Source: Cyclobacteriaceae bacterium
Lineage (GTDB): Bacteria > Bacteroidota > Bacteroidia > Cytophagales > Cyclobacteriaceae
DNA: 64,000 bases
Direction: 5' to 3'
Assembly: GCA_016786495.1 (NCBI GenBank)
Contig: JAEUUJ010000049.1
Location: 1 to 64,000, forward strand
Made by a program: the position numbers and the translations under genes. The stretch's first letter is position 1, and each line of letters begins with the position of its first letter. The notes below the pieces were generated by a model. The model worked only from the letters and a program-made list of their open reading frames with translations. It searched no databases and was not told where the DNA came from. Below are positions 1 through 9,796 of the stretch, piece after piece.

Positions 1-1
1 T

Positions 2-187
2 GAAGAATCTGAGGTTACTCCTGAAGCAAGCTTTACAAACGACCTTGGCGCTGACTCTCTTGATACAGTAGAGTTGATCATGGAGTTTGAAAAGGAATTC
101 AACCTTTCTATTCCTGACGATCAGGCTGAAAACATTTCTACCGTAGGCCAGGCGATTTCTTACCTGGAAGCTAACGTGAAGAAATAA
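2..187 (+). CDS. acpP: Acyl carrier protein, 3' part only
   Basis: The 5' end lies before the window; 61 residues and the TAA stop are visible. ACP carries growing acyl chains on a 4'-phosphopantetheine arm during type II fatty-acid synthesis in the cytosol. The attachment motif LGADSLD is intact, with its Ser at visible residue 19, followed by the usual acidic helix II ([11 protein letters not shown]) and the helix III region. It is followed after 40 bases by fabF, the conserved acpP-fabF order, so the two are probably co-transcribed. Identification is secure; the start cannot be seen. Confidence 0.96.
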   Translation, partial: EESEVTPEASFTNDLGADSLDTVELIMEFEKEFNLSIPDDQAENISTVGQAISYLEANVKK

Positions 188-227
188 TCTTCGAACGACT
201 TTTCTTTTTCATTCCACCCCTTTAAGC

Positions 228-1475
228 ATGACTTTAAAGCGAGTTGTAGTCACAGGAATTGGTGCACTTACCCCCATCGGCAATACCGCCCCGGAATATT
301 GGGAAGGTTTAAAAGCCGGTAAAAGCGGAGCTGCCCCAATAACCCGCTTCGATGCCTCGCTGTTCAAAACAAAATTCGCCTGCGAAGTGAAAAACTTCGA
401 TATCGGCAATTTTATGGACCGGAAGGAAGCCCGCAAGATGGACCCTTTCGCCCAATACGCCATGGTGGTGGCCGATGAAGCCATAAAAGATTCAAACCTT
501 CCGCTGTCAGAACTTAACCCGCACCGCATCGGTGTGATCTGGGGTTCAGGCATCGGAGGGTTGTTTACTTTTCAGGAAGAAGTAAAGTCGTACGCGAAAG
601 GAGACGGTACCCCCCGCTTCAATCCTTTCTTCATCCCTAAAATGATCCCCGATCTCAGCGCGGGTCATATCTCAATTAAATACGGTTTCCGCGGTCCCAA
701 CTTTGTGACCGTTTCAGCCTGCGCATCGTCAACAAACGCCATTTATGACGCATTCACTTACCTGCGCTTGGGTAAGGCCGATGTGATCATTTCAGGCGGA
801 TCTGAAGCTGCCGTAACCGAAGCCGGTGTGGGTGGTTTCAACGCCATGAAAGCCCTTTCGGAACGCAACGATTCTCCCGAAACAGCTTCTCGTCCGTACG
901 ACAAAGACCGCGATGGCTTTGTGTTGGGCGAAGGAGCCGGTGCCCTGGTTCTGGAAGAATACGAGCACGCTAAGAAACGCGGGGCAAAGATTTATGCCGA
1001 AGTAATCGGTGGCGGTATGTCGGCCGATGCCTATCACATCACCGCGCCTCACCCTGACGGAGCCGGTATCACGCAGGTAATGATCAATGCACTGGAAGAT
1101 GCAAACATCAACGCCTCAGACGTTGACTACGTGAACACACACGGCACCTCTACCCCACTCGGAGATGTTGGTGAAATCCGTGCCATCGAAAAAGTGTTCG
1201 GTGATCACGCCTACAAGATGAACATCAGTTCAACCAAATCAATGACGGGCCACCTCCTGGGTGCTGCCGGTGCGATTGAAGCCATTGCGTGTTTGCTGGC
1301 GTTGAATGAATCGGTGGTTCCTCCTACCATCAATCACTTCACAGACGATGAAGGACTTGACAAGCGTCTTAACCTGACCTTCAATGCTGCGCAAAAGCGT
1401 GAAGTGAAAGTTGCCCTGAGCAACACGTTCGGGTTTGGAGGTCACAATGCCTCCGTCATCTTAAAGAAAATCTAG
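228..1475 (+). CDS. fabF: 3-oxoacyl-ACP synthase II
   Basis: This 415-residue enzyme has the usual KAS II length. It condenses malonyl-ACP with acyl-ACP in fatty-acid elongation. The thiolase-fold triad is complete: nucleophile Cys165 in VSACASS, His305 in NTHGTSTPLGD and His342 in the TGHLLGAAGA loop, preceded by the conserved Lys337. The ATG opens the family's normal N-terminus (KRVVVTGIGALTPIG). It lies between acpP and rnc, a conserved arrangement in Bacteroidota. A promoter-like element in the gap to rnc suggests that rnc can also be transcribed separately. Confidence 0.98.
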   Translation: MTLKRVVVTGIGALTPIGNTAPEYWEGLKAGKSGAAPITRFDASLFKTKFACEVKNFDIGNFMDRKEARKMDPFAQYAMVVADEAIKDSNLPLSELNPHRIGVIWGSGIGGLFTFQEEVKSYAKGDGTPRFNPFFIPKMIPDLSAGHISIKYGFRGPNFVTVSACASSTNAIYDAFTYLRLGKADVIISGGSEAAVTEAGVGGFNAMKALSERNDSPETASRPYDKDRDGFVLGEGAGALVLEEYEHAKKRGAKIYAEVIGGGMSADAYHITAPHPDGAGITQVMINALEDANINASDVDYVNTHGTSTPLGDVGEIRAIEKVFGDHAYKMNISSTKSMTGHLLGAAGAIEAIACLLALNESVVPPTINHFTDDEGLDKRLNLTFNAAQKREVKVALSNTFGFGGHNASVILKKI

Positions 1476-1511
1476 TTCACTATCCATTTACCGGTATTCG
1501 CGATTCGGCAA

Positions 1512-1543
1512 TTTGCCCGAATACGATTAACTAATAACTTTTG
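1512..1543 (+). promoter_or_regulatory. Promoter-like element before rnc
   Basis: TTTG at 1512-1515 is followed 19 bases later by TAACTTTTG at 1535-1543, close to the Bacteroidota -33/-7 pattern (TTTG and TAnnTTTG) but with one extra T in the -7 box. Transcription would begin near 1549, about 30 bases before the rnc start. Read by eye and not tested. Confidence 0.4.
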
Positions 1544-1578
1544 CCTAAATTTCGCAGAAACACAAATCAGGCATACGC

Positions 1579-2325
1579 GTGGTCTGGGATTTACTTAAGC
1601 TTCCAAAGCGAAAACAATCATCTGACAAGAAGATTATCAGCGCATTGGAGACTATTGCCGGCTTCACCCCCAAGAATCTTGAGCTTTACCGGCTGGCTAC
1701 CCTTCACAGCTCCATCGCAAAAGAAGGTAAGAATGGATTTAAAGAAAGCAACGAACGCCTCGAGTATCTCGGAGATGCCATTCTGGGCGCTGCGGTAGCC
1801 GATTTCCTGTTCAAGAAATTTCCCTTCAAAGACGAGGGCTTTCTCACCGAAATCCGGTCGCGCATTGTTAACCGCGAGTCGCTGAACCTGCTCGCCAAGA
1901 AGATTGGGATCGGCAGCATTGTTCAATTCGATCAGAAGAACGCACAATTACAACAAGTGATTTTGGGTAACACGCTGGAGGCGCTGGTAGGCGCCATCTA
2001 CCTCGACAAAGGCTACCTGAAGTGCAAACACTTCGTTATCAATAAACTTATTGTACCGCATTACGATCTGGATCAACTGATCACCGTAAGTTCAAACTTC
2101 AAAAGCAAACTGATTGAGTGGGGCCAGCGCGAAGGCAAGGAAGTGCGCTTTGAAATCGTCAGCGTTCAAAAAGGCAAACTTCACAAGGAATTTACCGCGC
2201 AGGTTTTTGTTGCTGGGGAAGAAATGAGCACCGGTTTTGGCAACAGTAAGAAGAAAGCCGAACAGGATGCCGCCTTCAAAACCTGCGAAAAGTTGAACAT
2301 TATTCAAAAAGTTGAGGTTAAGTAG
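1579..2325 (+). CDS. rnc: Ribonuclease III
   Basis: This 248-residue endonuclease cleaves double-stranded RNA in rRNA and mRNA processing. The family signature ERLEYLGDAIL spans residues 59-69 with the metal-binding Glu and Asp, and a second acidic helix follows (NTLEALVGAIYLDKG). The C-terminal third, from about residue 165, is a double-stranded-RNA-binding domain ending in a lysine-rich KKKAEQDAA helix. The start is GTG at 1579; the frame has a stop at 1546 and no ATG between. nadE begins one base after its stop, so the two genes form an operon. Confidence 0.95.
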   Translation: MVWDLLKLPKRKQSSDKKIISALETIAGFTPKNLELYRLATLHSSIAKEGKNGFKESNERLEYLGDAILGAAVADFLFKKFPFKDEGFLTEIRSRIVNRESLNLLAKKIGIGSIVQFDQKNAQLQQVILGNTLEALVGAIYLDKGYLKCKHFVINKLIVPHYDLDQLITVSSNFKSKLIEWGQREGKEVRFEIVSVQKGKLHKEFTAQVFVAGEEMSTGFGNSKKKAEQDAAFKTCEKLNIIQKVEVK

Positions 2326-2326
2326 T

Positions 2327-4198
2327 ATGGCACAACCCTCCGCTTCGCATCTTCCCGGCATCGTTAAAATTGGCGGAGCTACGGTAAACCAGATTCCGAT
2401 GGACTGGGCCAACAATACCGCCAACATTATCTCGGTTATCGGGGAAGCCATTCAACAGAACGTAAAAATTCTCTGCCTGCCCGAGCTATGCATAACCGGG
2501 TATGGGTGCGAAGACATGTTTTTGAGCGACTGGCTTTCCGCGAAAGCGTGGGAAGAACTGCTTCGCATTCAAGCGCATTGCAAGAATATCACCGTGTCGG
2601 TGGGCTTGCCCGTTCGGATAAACGGAATCACCTACAACGGAGCGTGTGTGATCAGTGATCAGAAGATTCTCGGCATTACGTTCAAGCAGAATCTTGCACG
2701 CGATGGCGTGCATTACGAACCCCGCTGGTTTGATCCGTGGGTTCCCAATAAAATTATAACACTCGAACGTAACGGAGAGACAATTCAGGCCGGTGACTTG
2801 ATTTATGACGTGCATGGTATCCGGTTCGGATTTGAAATTTGTGAGGATGCCTGGCGTAAAACGCAACGCCCGGGTTACCGCCTGCTTGAACGCAACGTGC
2901 ATTTAATTTTAAATCCCAGCGCAAGTCATTTCGCGATGGGCAAAAGTTTGCTGCGCGAAGAAGAGATCGCACGTGTTGGCTCTGAACTGTTCAACTGTGT
3001 TTACCTGTATGCCAACCTGCTCGGGAATGAAGCAGGCCGCATGATCTATGACGGTGATGTTATGATCGCTCAGAAAGGAAAGCTCGTGGCTGTAAACACC
3101 CGGCTCATTTTTAAGAAAACCGATTTGCTCTGCCATGAGGTCGATTTCAGCAGTGCGGCTAACACAAAACCTCTGCCAATAAAAGACGGGAAAGAAAAAA
3201 ACGAAGAACTGGTTCGCGCCACTTCCCTCGCCCTGTTCGACTACCTGCGCAAAAGTAAATCAAAAGGATTTGTATTATCACTGAGCGGAGGGGCCGATTC
3301 GTCTATGTGTGCTGTGCTCGTGGCCGAGATGGTCAGACGCGCTTCCGCGGAACTGGGTTGGGAAGTATTTTGTCAGGAAACGGGAATTACTCCCGTAACC
3401 GATGTAAAATCGGCCGTTAATAAACTCCTGAGTTGTGCGTACCAGAGCACGGATAATTCATCTTCGTCAACCTTACACTCTGCAAAGCAGTTAGCGGAAT
3501 CTATCGGGGCAGAGTTTCATCAGTGGAACATTCAACCGGAAGTCGACAGCTACGTTTCAAAAATCGAAACCGCACTGAAACGGGAAACCAGTTGGGAAAC
3601 AGACGACATCAGTCTGCAAAACATCCAGGCACGTGCGCGCTCACCCATCATCTGGTTGCTGGCGAACATTAAACGTTCCATCCTGTTAACAACTTCGAAC
3701 CGGAGTGAAGGAGATGTCGGGTATGCCACCATGGATGGCGATACCAGCGGCAGCCTTGCGCCCATTGCGGGCATTCATAAAACATTTATTCTTCAATGGC
3801 TCCGTTGGGCCGAAAAGGAATTAGGTTACGCGGGGTTAAACCCGGTCAATAACCTGCAACCAACTGCCGAACTTCGTCCGCTGGAGCGCAATCAAACGGA
3901 TGAATCAGATTTGATGCCGTACAAAATTCTGGCCGCGATCGAACATCACGGCATCTTTGAACGAAATACACCCGCTGAGATTTATCAGAAAATGAAAGCT
4001 GACGTTTCCGATCCGCAGCAACTGAAAAACTACATTAAAAAATTCTTCCGGTTGTGGTCGATTAATCAATGGAAGCGCGAGCGGTATGCTCCGTCCTTCC
4101 ACCTGGACGACATGAATGTTGACCCGCGCAGCTGGTGTCGCTTTCCAATTCTCTCTTCAGGATTTGCTCAGGAACTCGAAGCGCTCGACAATCTTTAA
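2327..4198 (+). CDS. nadE: Glutamine-dependent NAD+ synthetase
   Basis: It makes NAD+ from deamido-NAD+, ATP and glutamine, the last step of NAD synthesis. The N-terminal half is a nitrilase-fold glutaminase with the Glu-Lys-Cys triad at Glu53 (LPEL), Lys120 (TFKQNL) and Cys172 (EICEDAW). The C-terminal half is the ATP-pyrophosphatase synthetase with the P-loop SGGADS at 320-325. The ATG at 2327 is chosen: it follows the rnc stop by one base and fits the family's N-terminus. A TTG 15 bases upstream overlaps rnc and is less likely. The length of 623 residues is normal for the two-domain form. Confidence 0.95.
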   Translation: MAQPSASHLPGIVKIGGATVNQIPMDWANNTANIISVIGEAIQQNVKILCLPELCITGYGCEDMFLSDWLSAKAWEELLRIQAHCKNITVSVGLPVRINGITYNGACVISDQKILGITFKQNLARDGVHYEPRWFDPWVPNKIITLERNGETIQAGDLIYDVHGIRFGFEICEDAWRKTQRPGYRLLERNVHLILNPSASHFAMGKSLLREEEIARVGSELFNCVYLYANLLGNEAGRMIYDGDVMIAQKGKLVAVNTRLIFKKTDLLCHEVDFSSAANTKPLPIKDGKEKNEELVRATSLALFDYLRKSKSKGFVLSLSGGADSSMCAVLVAEMVRRASAELGWEVFCQETGITPVTDVKSAVNKLLSCAYQSTDNSSSSTLHSAKQLAESIGAEFHQWNIQPEVDSYVSKIETALKRETSWETDDISLQNIQARARSPIIWLLANIKRSILLTTSNRSEGDVGYATMDGDTSGSLAPIAGIHKTFILQWLRWAEKELGYAGLNPVNNLQPTAELRPLERNQTDESDLMPYKILAAIEHHGIFERNTPAEIYQKMKADVSDPQQLKNYIKKFFRLWSINQWKRERYAPSFHLDDMNVDPRSWCRFPILSSGFAQELEALDNL

Positions 4199-4292
4199 CC
4201 GCCGGATTTAGAATTCAGGTAGCTGAAATTAAGTCGGGCCGGGATGATCCTTATTTTATTGTTAAACCCGATGCCTGATGCCTCAGGTCTGT

Positions 4293-4300
4293 TATATTTG
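4293..4300 (+). promoter_or_regulatory. -7 box immediately before lgt
   Basis: TATATTTG matches TAnnTTTG exactly and ends five bases before the lgt ATG. No clear TTG is seen at the -33 position. If used, transcription would begin at or within a base or two of the start codon, giving a leaderless mRNA. Confidence 0.4.
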
Positions 4301-4305
4301 CGGCT

Positions 4306-5406
4306 ATGACTACGCTTTCTTACATCATCTGGAACGCTAATCCGGAAATTTTCACATTGCCCATACCTTTTATTGATAAAGAGCTTACCCTCCGGTGGTA
4401 CGGACTGCTCTTCGCGCTGGGATTTCTGATCAGCCAGCAGATTTTGTACTACATGTTTAAAAAGGAAGGCAAGCCCGAACAAGACGTAGATACACTCACC
4501 ATTTATATGGTTGTCGCCACAGTCATTGGCGCACGATTGGGTCATGTACTGTTTTATGAACCGGAAAAGTACCTGGCGCATCCGCTGAATATCCTAAAGG
4601 TTTGGGAAGGCGGTCTGGCCAGTCATGGTGGCGCCATCGGGATTTTGTTTGCCCTTTGGTTGTACAGCCGCAAGAAAAAGCACGGTCAAAATTACCTGCA
4701 AACCCTCGACCGCATCGTTATCCTGGTGGCACTTACCGGGGCACTGATTCGTTTTGGAAACATGATGAATTCCGAAATCATTGGTAAACCAACCAACTCG
4801 GATTACGGTGTTGTGTTCGCCCGTAACGTAACGGAAATATTAAAATCCGATGGAAACATCGAAGACATTGATTACGTTAAAAACGACTCATTGCCTGCGG
4901 AAAATGGATTGCAGCCTATTAAGATTCTGCTCCAATTCAAAAAAGACGAAGCCAACGATTACAGAACGTATGATCAGCACATGCGGGGCGTTGTAGCCAA
5001 TGAACTAAGCTCGAACGAATACGTTCAGGAACATATCGTTCAAACCGGTGAACTGAATTATCGCGTCACGTATGATGAGAGCGGGACTTATTATGGTATT
5101 ATTTACACCTATGCCGTTGCCCGTCATCCGGGGCAACTTTATGAATCTGTTTCGTGTTTGTTGTTGTTCGGATTCCTGCTCTGGTTATGGTTCAAATACA
5201 AAGTTAATCTGCCGGAAGGCCGGCTGTTCGGAATTTTCCTGATCGTGTGCTTTGGCATGCGAATCGTGTGGGAATTCTTTAAAGAGAACCAGGTGGAATT
5301 TGAAAACGCACTGCCGCTGAACATGGGCCAACTTCTGAGTATTCCGTTGGTACTGGCAGGGTTTTACTTCCTGATTCGCTCCTTCCGGAAGCCACAGCAA
5401 GAATAA
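4306..5406 (+). CDS. lgt: Prolipoprotein diacylglyceryl transferase
   Basis: This inner-membrane enzyme moves diacylglycerol from phosphatidylglycerol to the lipobox cysteine of prolipoproteins. Several membrane segments and the family motifs are visible: RWYGLLFALGF, the Arg-rich GARLGHVLFYEPE signature, RFGNMMNSEIIG, HPGQLYES and GMRIVWEFFKENQ. At 366 residues it is longer than the roughly 290 of E. coli Lgt. The extra stretch, about residues 165-265, is charged and non-membrane, lies between conserved motifs, and resembles the insertion seen in other Bacteroidota. No other in-frame start is plausible. Confidence 0.95.
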   Translation: MTTLSYIIWNANPEIFTLPIPFIDKELTLRWYGLLFALGFLISQQILYYMFKKEGKPEQDVDTLTIYMVVATVIGARLGHVLFYEPEKYLAHPLNILKVWEGGLASHGGAIGILFALWLYSRKKKHGQNYLQTLDRIVILVALTGALIRFGNMMNSEIIGKPTNSDYGVVFARNVTEILKSDGNIEDIDYVKNDSLPAENGLQPIKILLQFKKDEANDYRTYDQHMRGVVANELSSNEYVQEHIVQTGELNYRVTYDESGTYYGIIYTYAVARHPGQLYESVSCLLLFGFLLWLWFKYKVNLPEGRLFGIFLIVCFGMRIVWEFFKENQVEFENALPLNMGQLLSIPLVLAGFYFLIRSFRKPQQE

Positions 5407-5419
5407 TTTCTTCAGGTTA

Positions 5420-6883
5420 GTGCGTCACCGCATAACACTACTTTTTATTGCCTTCAGTGCCGCACTCACTGCTTCTTCTGCATTTGCTTTTACGGAAGTG
5501 CCGGGCGATACCATTCGCAGAAGTAAGCGCAAGATGATTGCAGACACCAGCCGGTATGTGCAGGTGAACGAGATCATTTTGGCCGGCAACAAGCGCACAC
5601 GCAACTCCATCATTCTCCGTGAGCTTACCGTGAAAGCCGGTGACTATATCCAATCAGGATATTTGCCCGAGGTACTAGAAAAGGACAAGCGCAAGCTGTT
5701 TAACCTGCATCTGTTTCACACCGTTCAGATTTACCAACTTGACGCAGGAGAAAACAGGATCAACCTGCTGGTGGAAGTTGATGAACGCTGGTTCACGTTC
5801 CCGGTGCCGATTTTCCGCCTGTCGGATCGCAACTTTAATGAATGGTGGGAGAACTATAATCATGACTTCAGCCGGGTTAACTATGGTTTAAAATTATATC
5901 AGTACAACCTCTGGGGTCGTAATCATACCATGACGTTCACCTCACAATTTGGTTTTCAAAAACGATTTGATCTTGTGTACCGGATTCCCTACATCAACAA
6001 AAAACAAAAGCAGGGACTCGTTTTTGAAATGGACTACATCGAAGCAAAAAATGTAGCCGACAGTACCATCGACCACAAACTCGATTTTTTTAAGTACGAC
6101 CGGGTGCTGAGGCGTACGCGGGGCATCGGCCTAACCTACACCTATCGCAAAAATTTCTATAATTACCACCGGCTGAAATACGAATTTCGCCAAACCAACA
6201 TCGCAGATACACTGCACGAAGTAAATCCGAATTATTTGGGAGGCGAGCGCACACGGCAAAGGTATGATGCCGTAACGTATGAGTTTATTTCCGATCACCG
6301 TGATGTGGTGGCCTATCCGCTTCGGGGCTATCTATTCACCCTGCATGTGCAAAGATTTGGCGTGGGCCTGAACAACGACCTGAATAAGACTGAAGGTTAT
6401 CTGAGTTTCGCGGTCTTTCGGGAAGTCGGTAAAAACTTTTTCTTATCCAATCTTTCCTTTGCCTACCTGAGCAGCCCGGACAAACTTCCATACCTGAATT
6501 ACAGCGCAATGGGATACGACAAAATTTTTGTTCGCGGTTATGAAGTGTATGTCATTGAAGGGCCTCAGTTCTTCCTCAACAAAACAACGTTCAAGAAAAG
6601 AATCTTTTCACGCAATTGGGATTTAGACTTTTGGAAAAAAGATCAATTCAATTATTTCCCGCTCGCCATCTACCTTAAAGCGTATGCCGATGCCGGCTAT
6701 GTGAACAACTTCTCTGCATACGAAAACCGGGGAATCAACAGCACGTTAACCAACCAGTTCATTGGCGGGGCAGGTTTCGGACTTGATGTCGCTACTGCCT
6801 ATGACGTAGTTGTACGGTTTGAGTACACGTTTACAAGCCAAAATACAAACGGCTTTTTTCTCCACATCAAAAAAGAATTCTAA
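5420..6883 (+). CDS. Omp85-family outer-membrane barrel with POTRA domain
   Basis: A signal peptide of about 23 residues (RHRITLLFIAFSAALTASSAFA) leads a 487-residue protein. Residues 45-125 look like a POTRA domain (VNEIILAGNKRTRNSIILREL...). The remainder is rich in alternating aromatic and polar strands and ends in Phe (HIKKEF), as outer-membrane barrels do. The family (BamA, TamA, two-partner transporters) inserts or translocates proteins at the outer membrane. One POTRA makes it far shorter than BamA, so it is an accessory member with unknown substrate. The start is GTG, 13 bases after lgt. Its neighbours are also barrels. Confidence 0.8.
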   Translation: MRHRITLLFIAFSAALTASSAFAFTEVPGDTIRRSKRKMIADTSRYVQVNEIILAGNKRTRNSIILRELTVKAGDYIQSGYLPEVLEKDKRKLFNLHLFHTVQIYQLDAGENRINLLVEVDERWFTFPVPIFRLSDRNFNEWWENYNHDFSRVNYGLKLYQYNLWGRNHTMTFTSQFGFQKRFDLVYRIPYINKKQKQGLVFEMDYIEAKNVADSTIDHKLDFFKYDRVLRRTRGIGLTYTYRKNFYNYHRLKYEFRQTNIADTLHEVNPNYLGGERTRQRYDAVTYEFISDHRDVVAYPLRGYLFTLHVQRFGVGLNNDLNKTEGYLSFAVFREVGKNFFLSNLSFAYLSSPDKLPYLNYSAMGYDKIFVRGYEVYVIEGPQFFLNKTTFKKRIFSRNWDLDFWKKDQFNYFPLAIYLKAYADAGYVNNFSAYENRGINSTLTNQFIGGAGFGLDVATAYDVVVRFEYTFTSQNTNGFFLHIKKEF

Positions 6884-6921
6884 AAAACTATTTATTAAGT
6901 TGAGTAAGGTTATCAGTCATC

Positions 6922-7725
6922 GTGAGACTTTACTTGCTCATCGCACTATCGATTTTACAGGCCGAAATAGTAGCACAAAGTGTTTCACCGCAAATCGGTT
7001 CCCGTGCTAACGGAATTGGCTATGCGTCAGCCGCGTTGTTTGATACATGGAGTATCTTTAATAATCCTGCGGCTTCAGCGCAACTCAAACACGTAACAGC
7101 AGCCTTTACTTATGATCTCCGGTATTCGCTAACCGGGGCGAACCGGGCGGCAGCCGTACTGAATGTTCCGCTCCCGATCGGCGTTTGCGCTGCCGGAGCA
7201 TACCGTTTTGGTGATGATCTCTATAGCGAGCAGATCCTGTCAGCCGGCTTCGCCAACACATTCGGACTTGCTTCGCTCGGTGCACAGGTAAATTATATCC
7301 AGTACACAGTTTCCGGCTTTGGAACCAAGGGCGTTGCCACGATTAATCTGGGAGGCATTGCAGAGCTTACACCTCACCTGTCGGTTGGAGCCTATATCGT
7401 CAATGTCAATCAACCATCATTAAGCGAACATGAAAAGCTTCCAACCCGGCTGGTGGCCGGTCTCGCATTCAAGCCGACCGAGAAAATCTATGTTGGTGCG
7501 GAAATCGATAAAGACCTCGACTTTGATCCGGTTTGGAAGGCTGGAATGGAATACACCTTTCACAAGAAGTTTGTCGCCCGAACCGGATTCAATCTCAACC
7601 CAAACACAGGCTTCTTCGGATTTGGGTTTAAAACCCGAAAACTCATGATCGACTATGCCGTGCAGTACAATGCACTTCTCCGGTTGAGTCAGCAGGCTTC
7701 CATTGCACTTCAATTCAACAAATGA
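6922..7725 (+). CDS. PorV/FadL-like outer-membrane barrel, function unknown
   Basis: This 267-residue protein has a short signal peptide (LLIALSILQAEIVAQ). Its mature start, SPQIGSRANGIGYASAALFDTWSIFNNPAA, has the small-residue and asparagine-proline pattern typical of the PorV/PorQ and FadL-like barrels of Bacteroidota. Repeating short beta strands run to the C-terminus (QQASIALQFN). The start is GTG at 6922; no ATG fits. Its stop overlaps the ATG of the helix-hairpin-helix gene by four bases, so the two are translationally coupled. The barrel assignment is good; calling it a secretion-system part would be guesswork. Confidence 0.65.
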   Translation: MRLYLLIALSILQAEIVAQSVSPQIGSRANGIGYASAALFDTWSIFNNPAASAQLKHVTAAFTYDLRYSLTGANRAAAVLNVPLPIGVCAAGAYRFGDDLYSEQILSAGFANTFGLASLGAQVNYIQYTVSGFGTKGVATINLGGIAELTPHLSVGAYIVNVNQPSLSEHEKLPTRLVAGLAFKPTEKIYVGAEIDKDLDFDPVWKAGMEYTFHKKFVARTGFNLNPNTGFFGFGFKTRKLMIDYAVQYNALLRLSQQASIALQFNK

Positions 7726-9785
7726 TGTCACGGAGTCTGTCGTTATCAGGATTGTTGTATTTGTTACTTTCCTCCGCCTTGTACGCGCAGGAATATCCGC
7801 AACGTGACGTTGACCTCGCCACGCTGGCCGATGAGATATTCGCCTATCAGGACCTCGATTTGAACTATCAGGAATTGTACGAAACCATGGCGCAATTGCT
7901 GGCCAACAAAATCAATTTGAATTCAGCCAGCCCGGAGGAGCTGCGCTTTCTGAATTTACTCTCCGAACAGCAAGTTCAGAACCTGATATCCTATCGTGAG
8001 CAAAACGGAAAACTCTTGTCAGTCTACGAACTACAGGCAGTACCAGGCTTTGATCCCGAAACGATTCACAAAATAATTTCCTTTGTTCGGGTTGACGGCA
8101 CCGCGAACGGCAATGTATTCAGGCGCATGGTTGCTGAACCGAACAACTACCTCATTATCCGATACGACAGGACGCTGGAAACCAAAGACGGATTTAAGGA
8201 TTCTGAAACAACGCGCACCAGATTCAAAGGCCAGGATGGCGACTTGTATCTTCGCTTCCGAACAAGCAAGCCCGGTGACTTCAGTTTCGGGTTCACGCTT
8301 GAGAAAGATGCAGGCGAACAAATCCGATGGAATAGATCAACCCGGCAATATGGCTTCGACTTTCAATCCTTCCATGGACAACTACTTAACAAAGGCAAAG
8401 TGAAAAACCTGATCATTGGCGATTATCAGACTCAGTTTGGACAAGGACTTTTATTGGGCGGAAGTTTTGGATTTGGAAAAGATTCAGAAGCAGTAGCTAC
8501 CGTGCGCAGAAGCAATCTGGGGTTTCTTCCGTACACGTCTGCTAACGAAACCGGATTCAAACGCGGAGTGGCGCTCACGTATGAGCTTATTCCCTCTCTT
8601 TATGTTTCGGGCTTCTATTCCAACTTGCCACGGGATGCGTCTGTCATCAGCGATTCACTGGAGCGGTCAACCGTTTCGTCATTCCAAACAACAGGCTTGC
8701 ACCGAAACGAAGCCGAACTTTCAGGCCGGCATGCTACCCGGGAGCACAATTATGGCACCGTGCTAAATTTCCGGAAAGGGCCGGTTGATGCAGGCATTAT
8801 CTTCAATTCGCTTGAATACTCTGTTGCGGTCGATCGGGCGCCAAAGCCCTATAATCAATTTGCCTTCTCAGGGAGTACCCTGCGTCATGCAGGCATATTT
8901 CTCAACTACACGTTTCACAACATTACATTCTTCAGCGAAAGTGCGCGAACAATCGGTCAAGGCTATGGCATCACGGCAGGGATACTCGGAAGCGTTACAC
9001 CCAGGTTTGATGTTGCGCTACATGTCCGTAACTATCAGCGGAATTTTCACAGCCCCTACGCTAACGCATTTTCAGAAAACAGTGTCCCAGAAAATGAGTC
9101 AGGATTGTATTGGGGTTGGAAGTATCGCTGGAGCCGTAAATTCAGTTTATCGGGCTACATGGACTTATTCCGGTTTCCGTGGCTTCGCTATCGAAGCTAT
9201 ACACCTTCCGATGGACATGAATGGCTGTTGCGGTTTAATTATCAACCCTCGAAAAATGTTACGATGTTTATTCAGGTCCGCGAAGAATCAAAAGTCAGAA
9301 ACATCAGCGATCCTGGAAATAACCTCTTTGAGACATCTGCCGGCACCCGGCGAAACTACTGCGTGAGTATCGACTACCCCGTCTCCGGAAAAATAAAAAT
9401 GAAAACCCGGGCACAGTTTAGTTCATATGAAAAAGATGGCTCCGTTACGAGGGGCATGACGATTCTGAACGACATCCGGGCGGATCTGGGTAAACTGTCG
9501 ATCATGGGTCGCTACGCGATATTTGACACCGAGGATTACGACAACCGTCAATATGTTTACGAACGGGATGTATGGCTTGCATATTCCATGCCGGCATACG
9601 CAGACACAGGAGTCCGGAGTTACCTGCTCGCGGAGTATTCGTTCAGCAAGCGTTTAACAGTTTGGATCCGGTGCGGTCATACACGGTATACCAACCGCGA
9701 TTCGATCGGATCGGGCGCGGATGCGATTTCGGGCAAAGAAAAGAATGACGTCCGCGTTCAGGCACGGATTAAAATCCTAAATTGA
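7722..9785 (+). CDS. Exported helix-hairpin-helix protein with C-terminal beta-barrel
   Basis: A signal peptide (residues 1-22) is followed by a ComEA-like helix-hairpin-helix region at about 65-130 (KINLNSASPEELRFLNLLS, then YELQAVPGFDPETIHKI), the fold used to grip DNA backbones. From about 150 to the end the 687-residue protein is strand-rich, with many Tyr/Phe/Arg, and looks like a large outer-membrane barrel. An exported HhH domain joined to a barrel is widespread in Bacteroidota but its role is not settled; DNA uptake or structural use of HhH as a protein-protein module are both possible. It is coupled to the upstream barrel gene by a four-base overlap. Confidence 0.7.
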   Translation: MMSRSLSLSGLLYLLLSSALYAQEYPQRDVDLATLADEIFAYQDLDLNYQELYETMAQLLANKINLNSASPEELRFLNLLSEQQVQNLISYREQNGKLLSVYELQAVPGFDPETIHKIISFVRVDGTANGNVFRRMVAEPNNYLIIRYDRTLETKDGFKDSETTRTRFKGQDGDLYLRFRTSKPGDFSFGFTLEKDAGEQIRWNRSTRQYGFDFQSFHGQLLNKGKVKNLIIGDYQTQFGQGLLLGGSFGFGKDSEAVATVRRSNLGFLPYTSANETGFKRGVALTYELIPSLYVSGFYSNLPRDASVISDSLERSTVSSFQTTGLHRNEAELSGRHATREHNYGTVLNFRKGPVDAGIIFNSLEYSVAVDRAPKPYNQFAFSGSTLRHAGIFLNYTFHNITFFSESARTIGQGYGITAGILGSVTPRFDVALHVRNYQRNFHSPYANAFSENSVPENESGLYWGWKYRWSRKFSLSGYMDLFRFPWLRYRSYTPSDGHEWLLRFNYQPSKNVTMFIQVREESKVRNISDPGNNLFETSAGTRRNYCVSIDYPVSGKIKMKTRAQFSSYEKDGSVTRGMTILNDIRADLGKLSIMGRYAIFDTEDYDNRQYVYERDVWLAYSMPAYADTGVRSYLLAEYSFSKRLTVWIRCGHTRYTNRDSIGSGADAISGKEKNDVRVQARIKILN

Positions 9786-9796
9786 TCGAAAATTTT

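Noticed and set aside
8785-9366. A 193-residue frame inside the helix-hairpin-helix gene.
   Set aside because: It is in another frame of a long, well-supported gene and has no signal peptide or domain.
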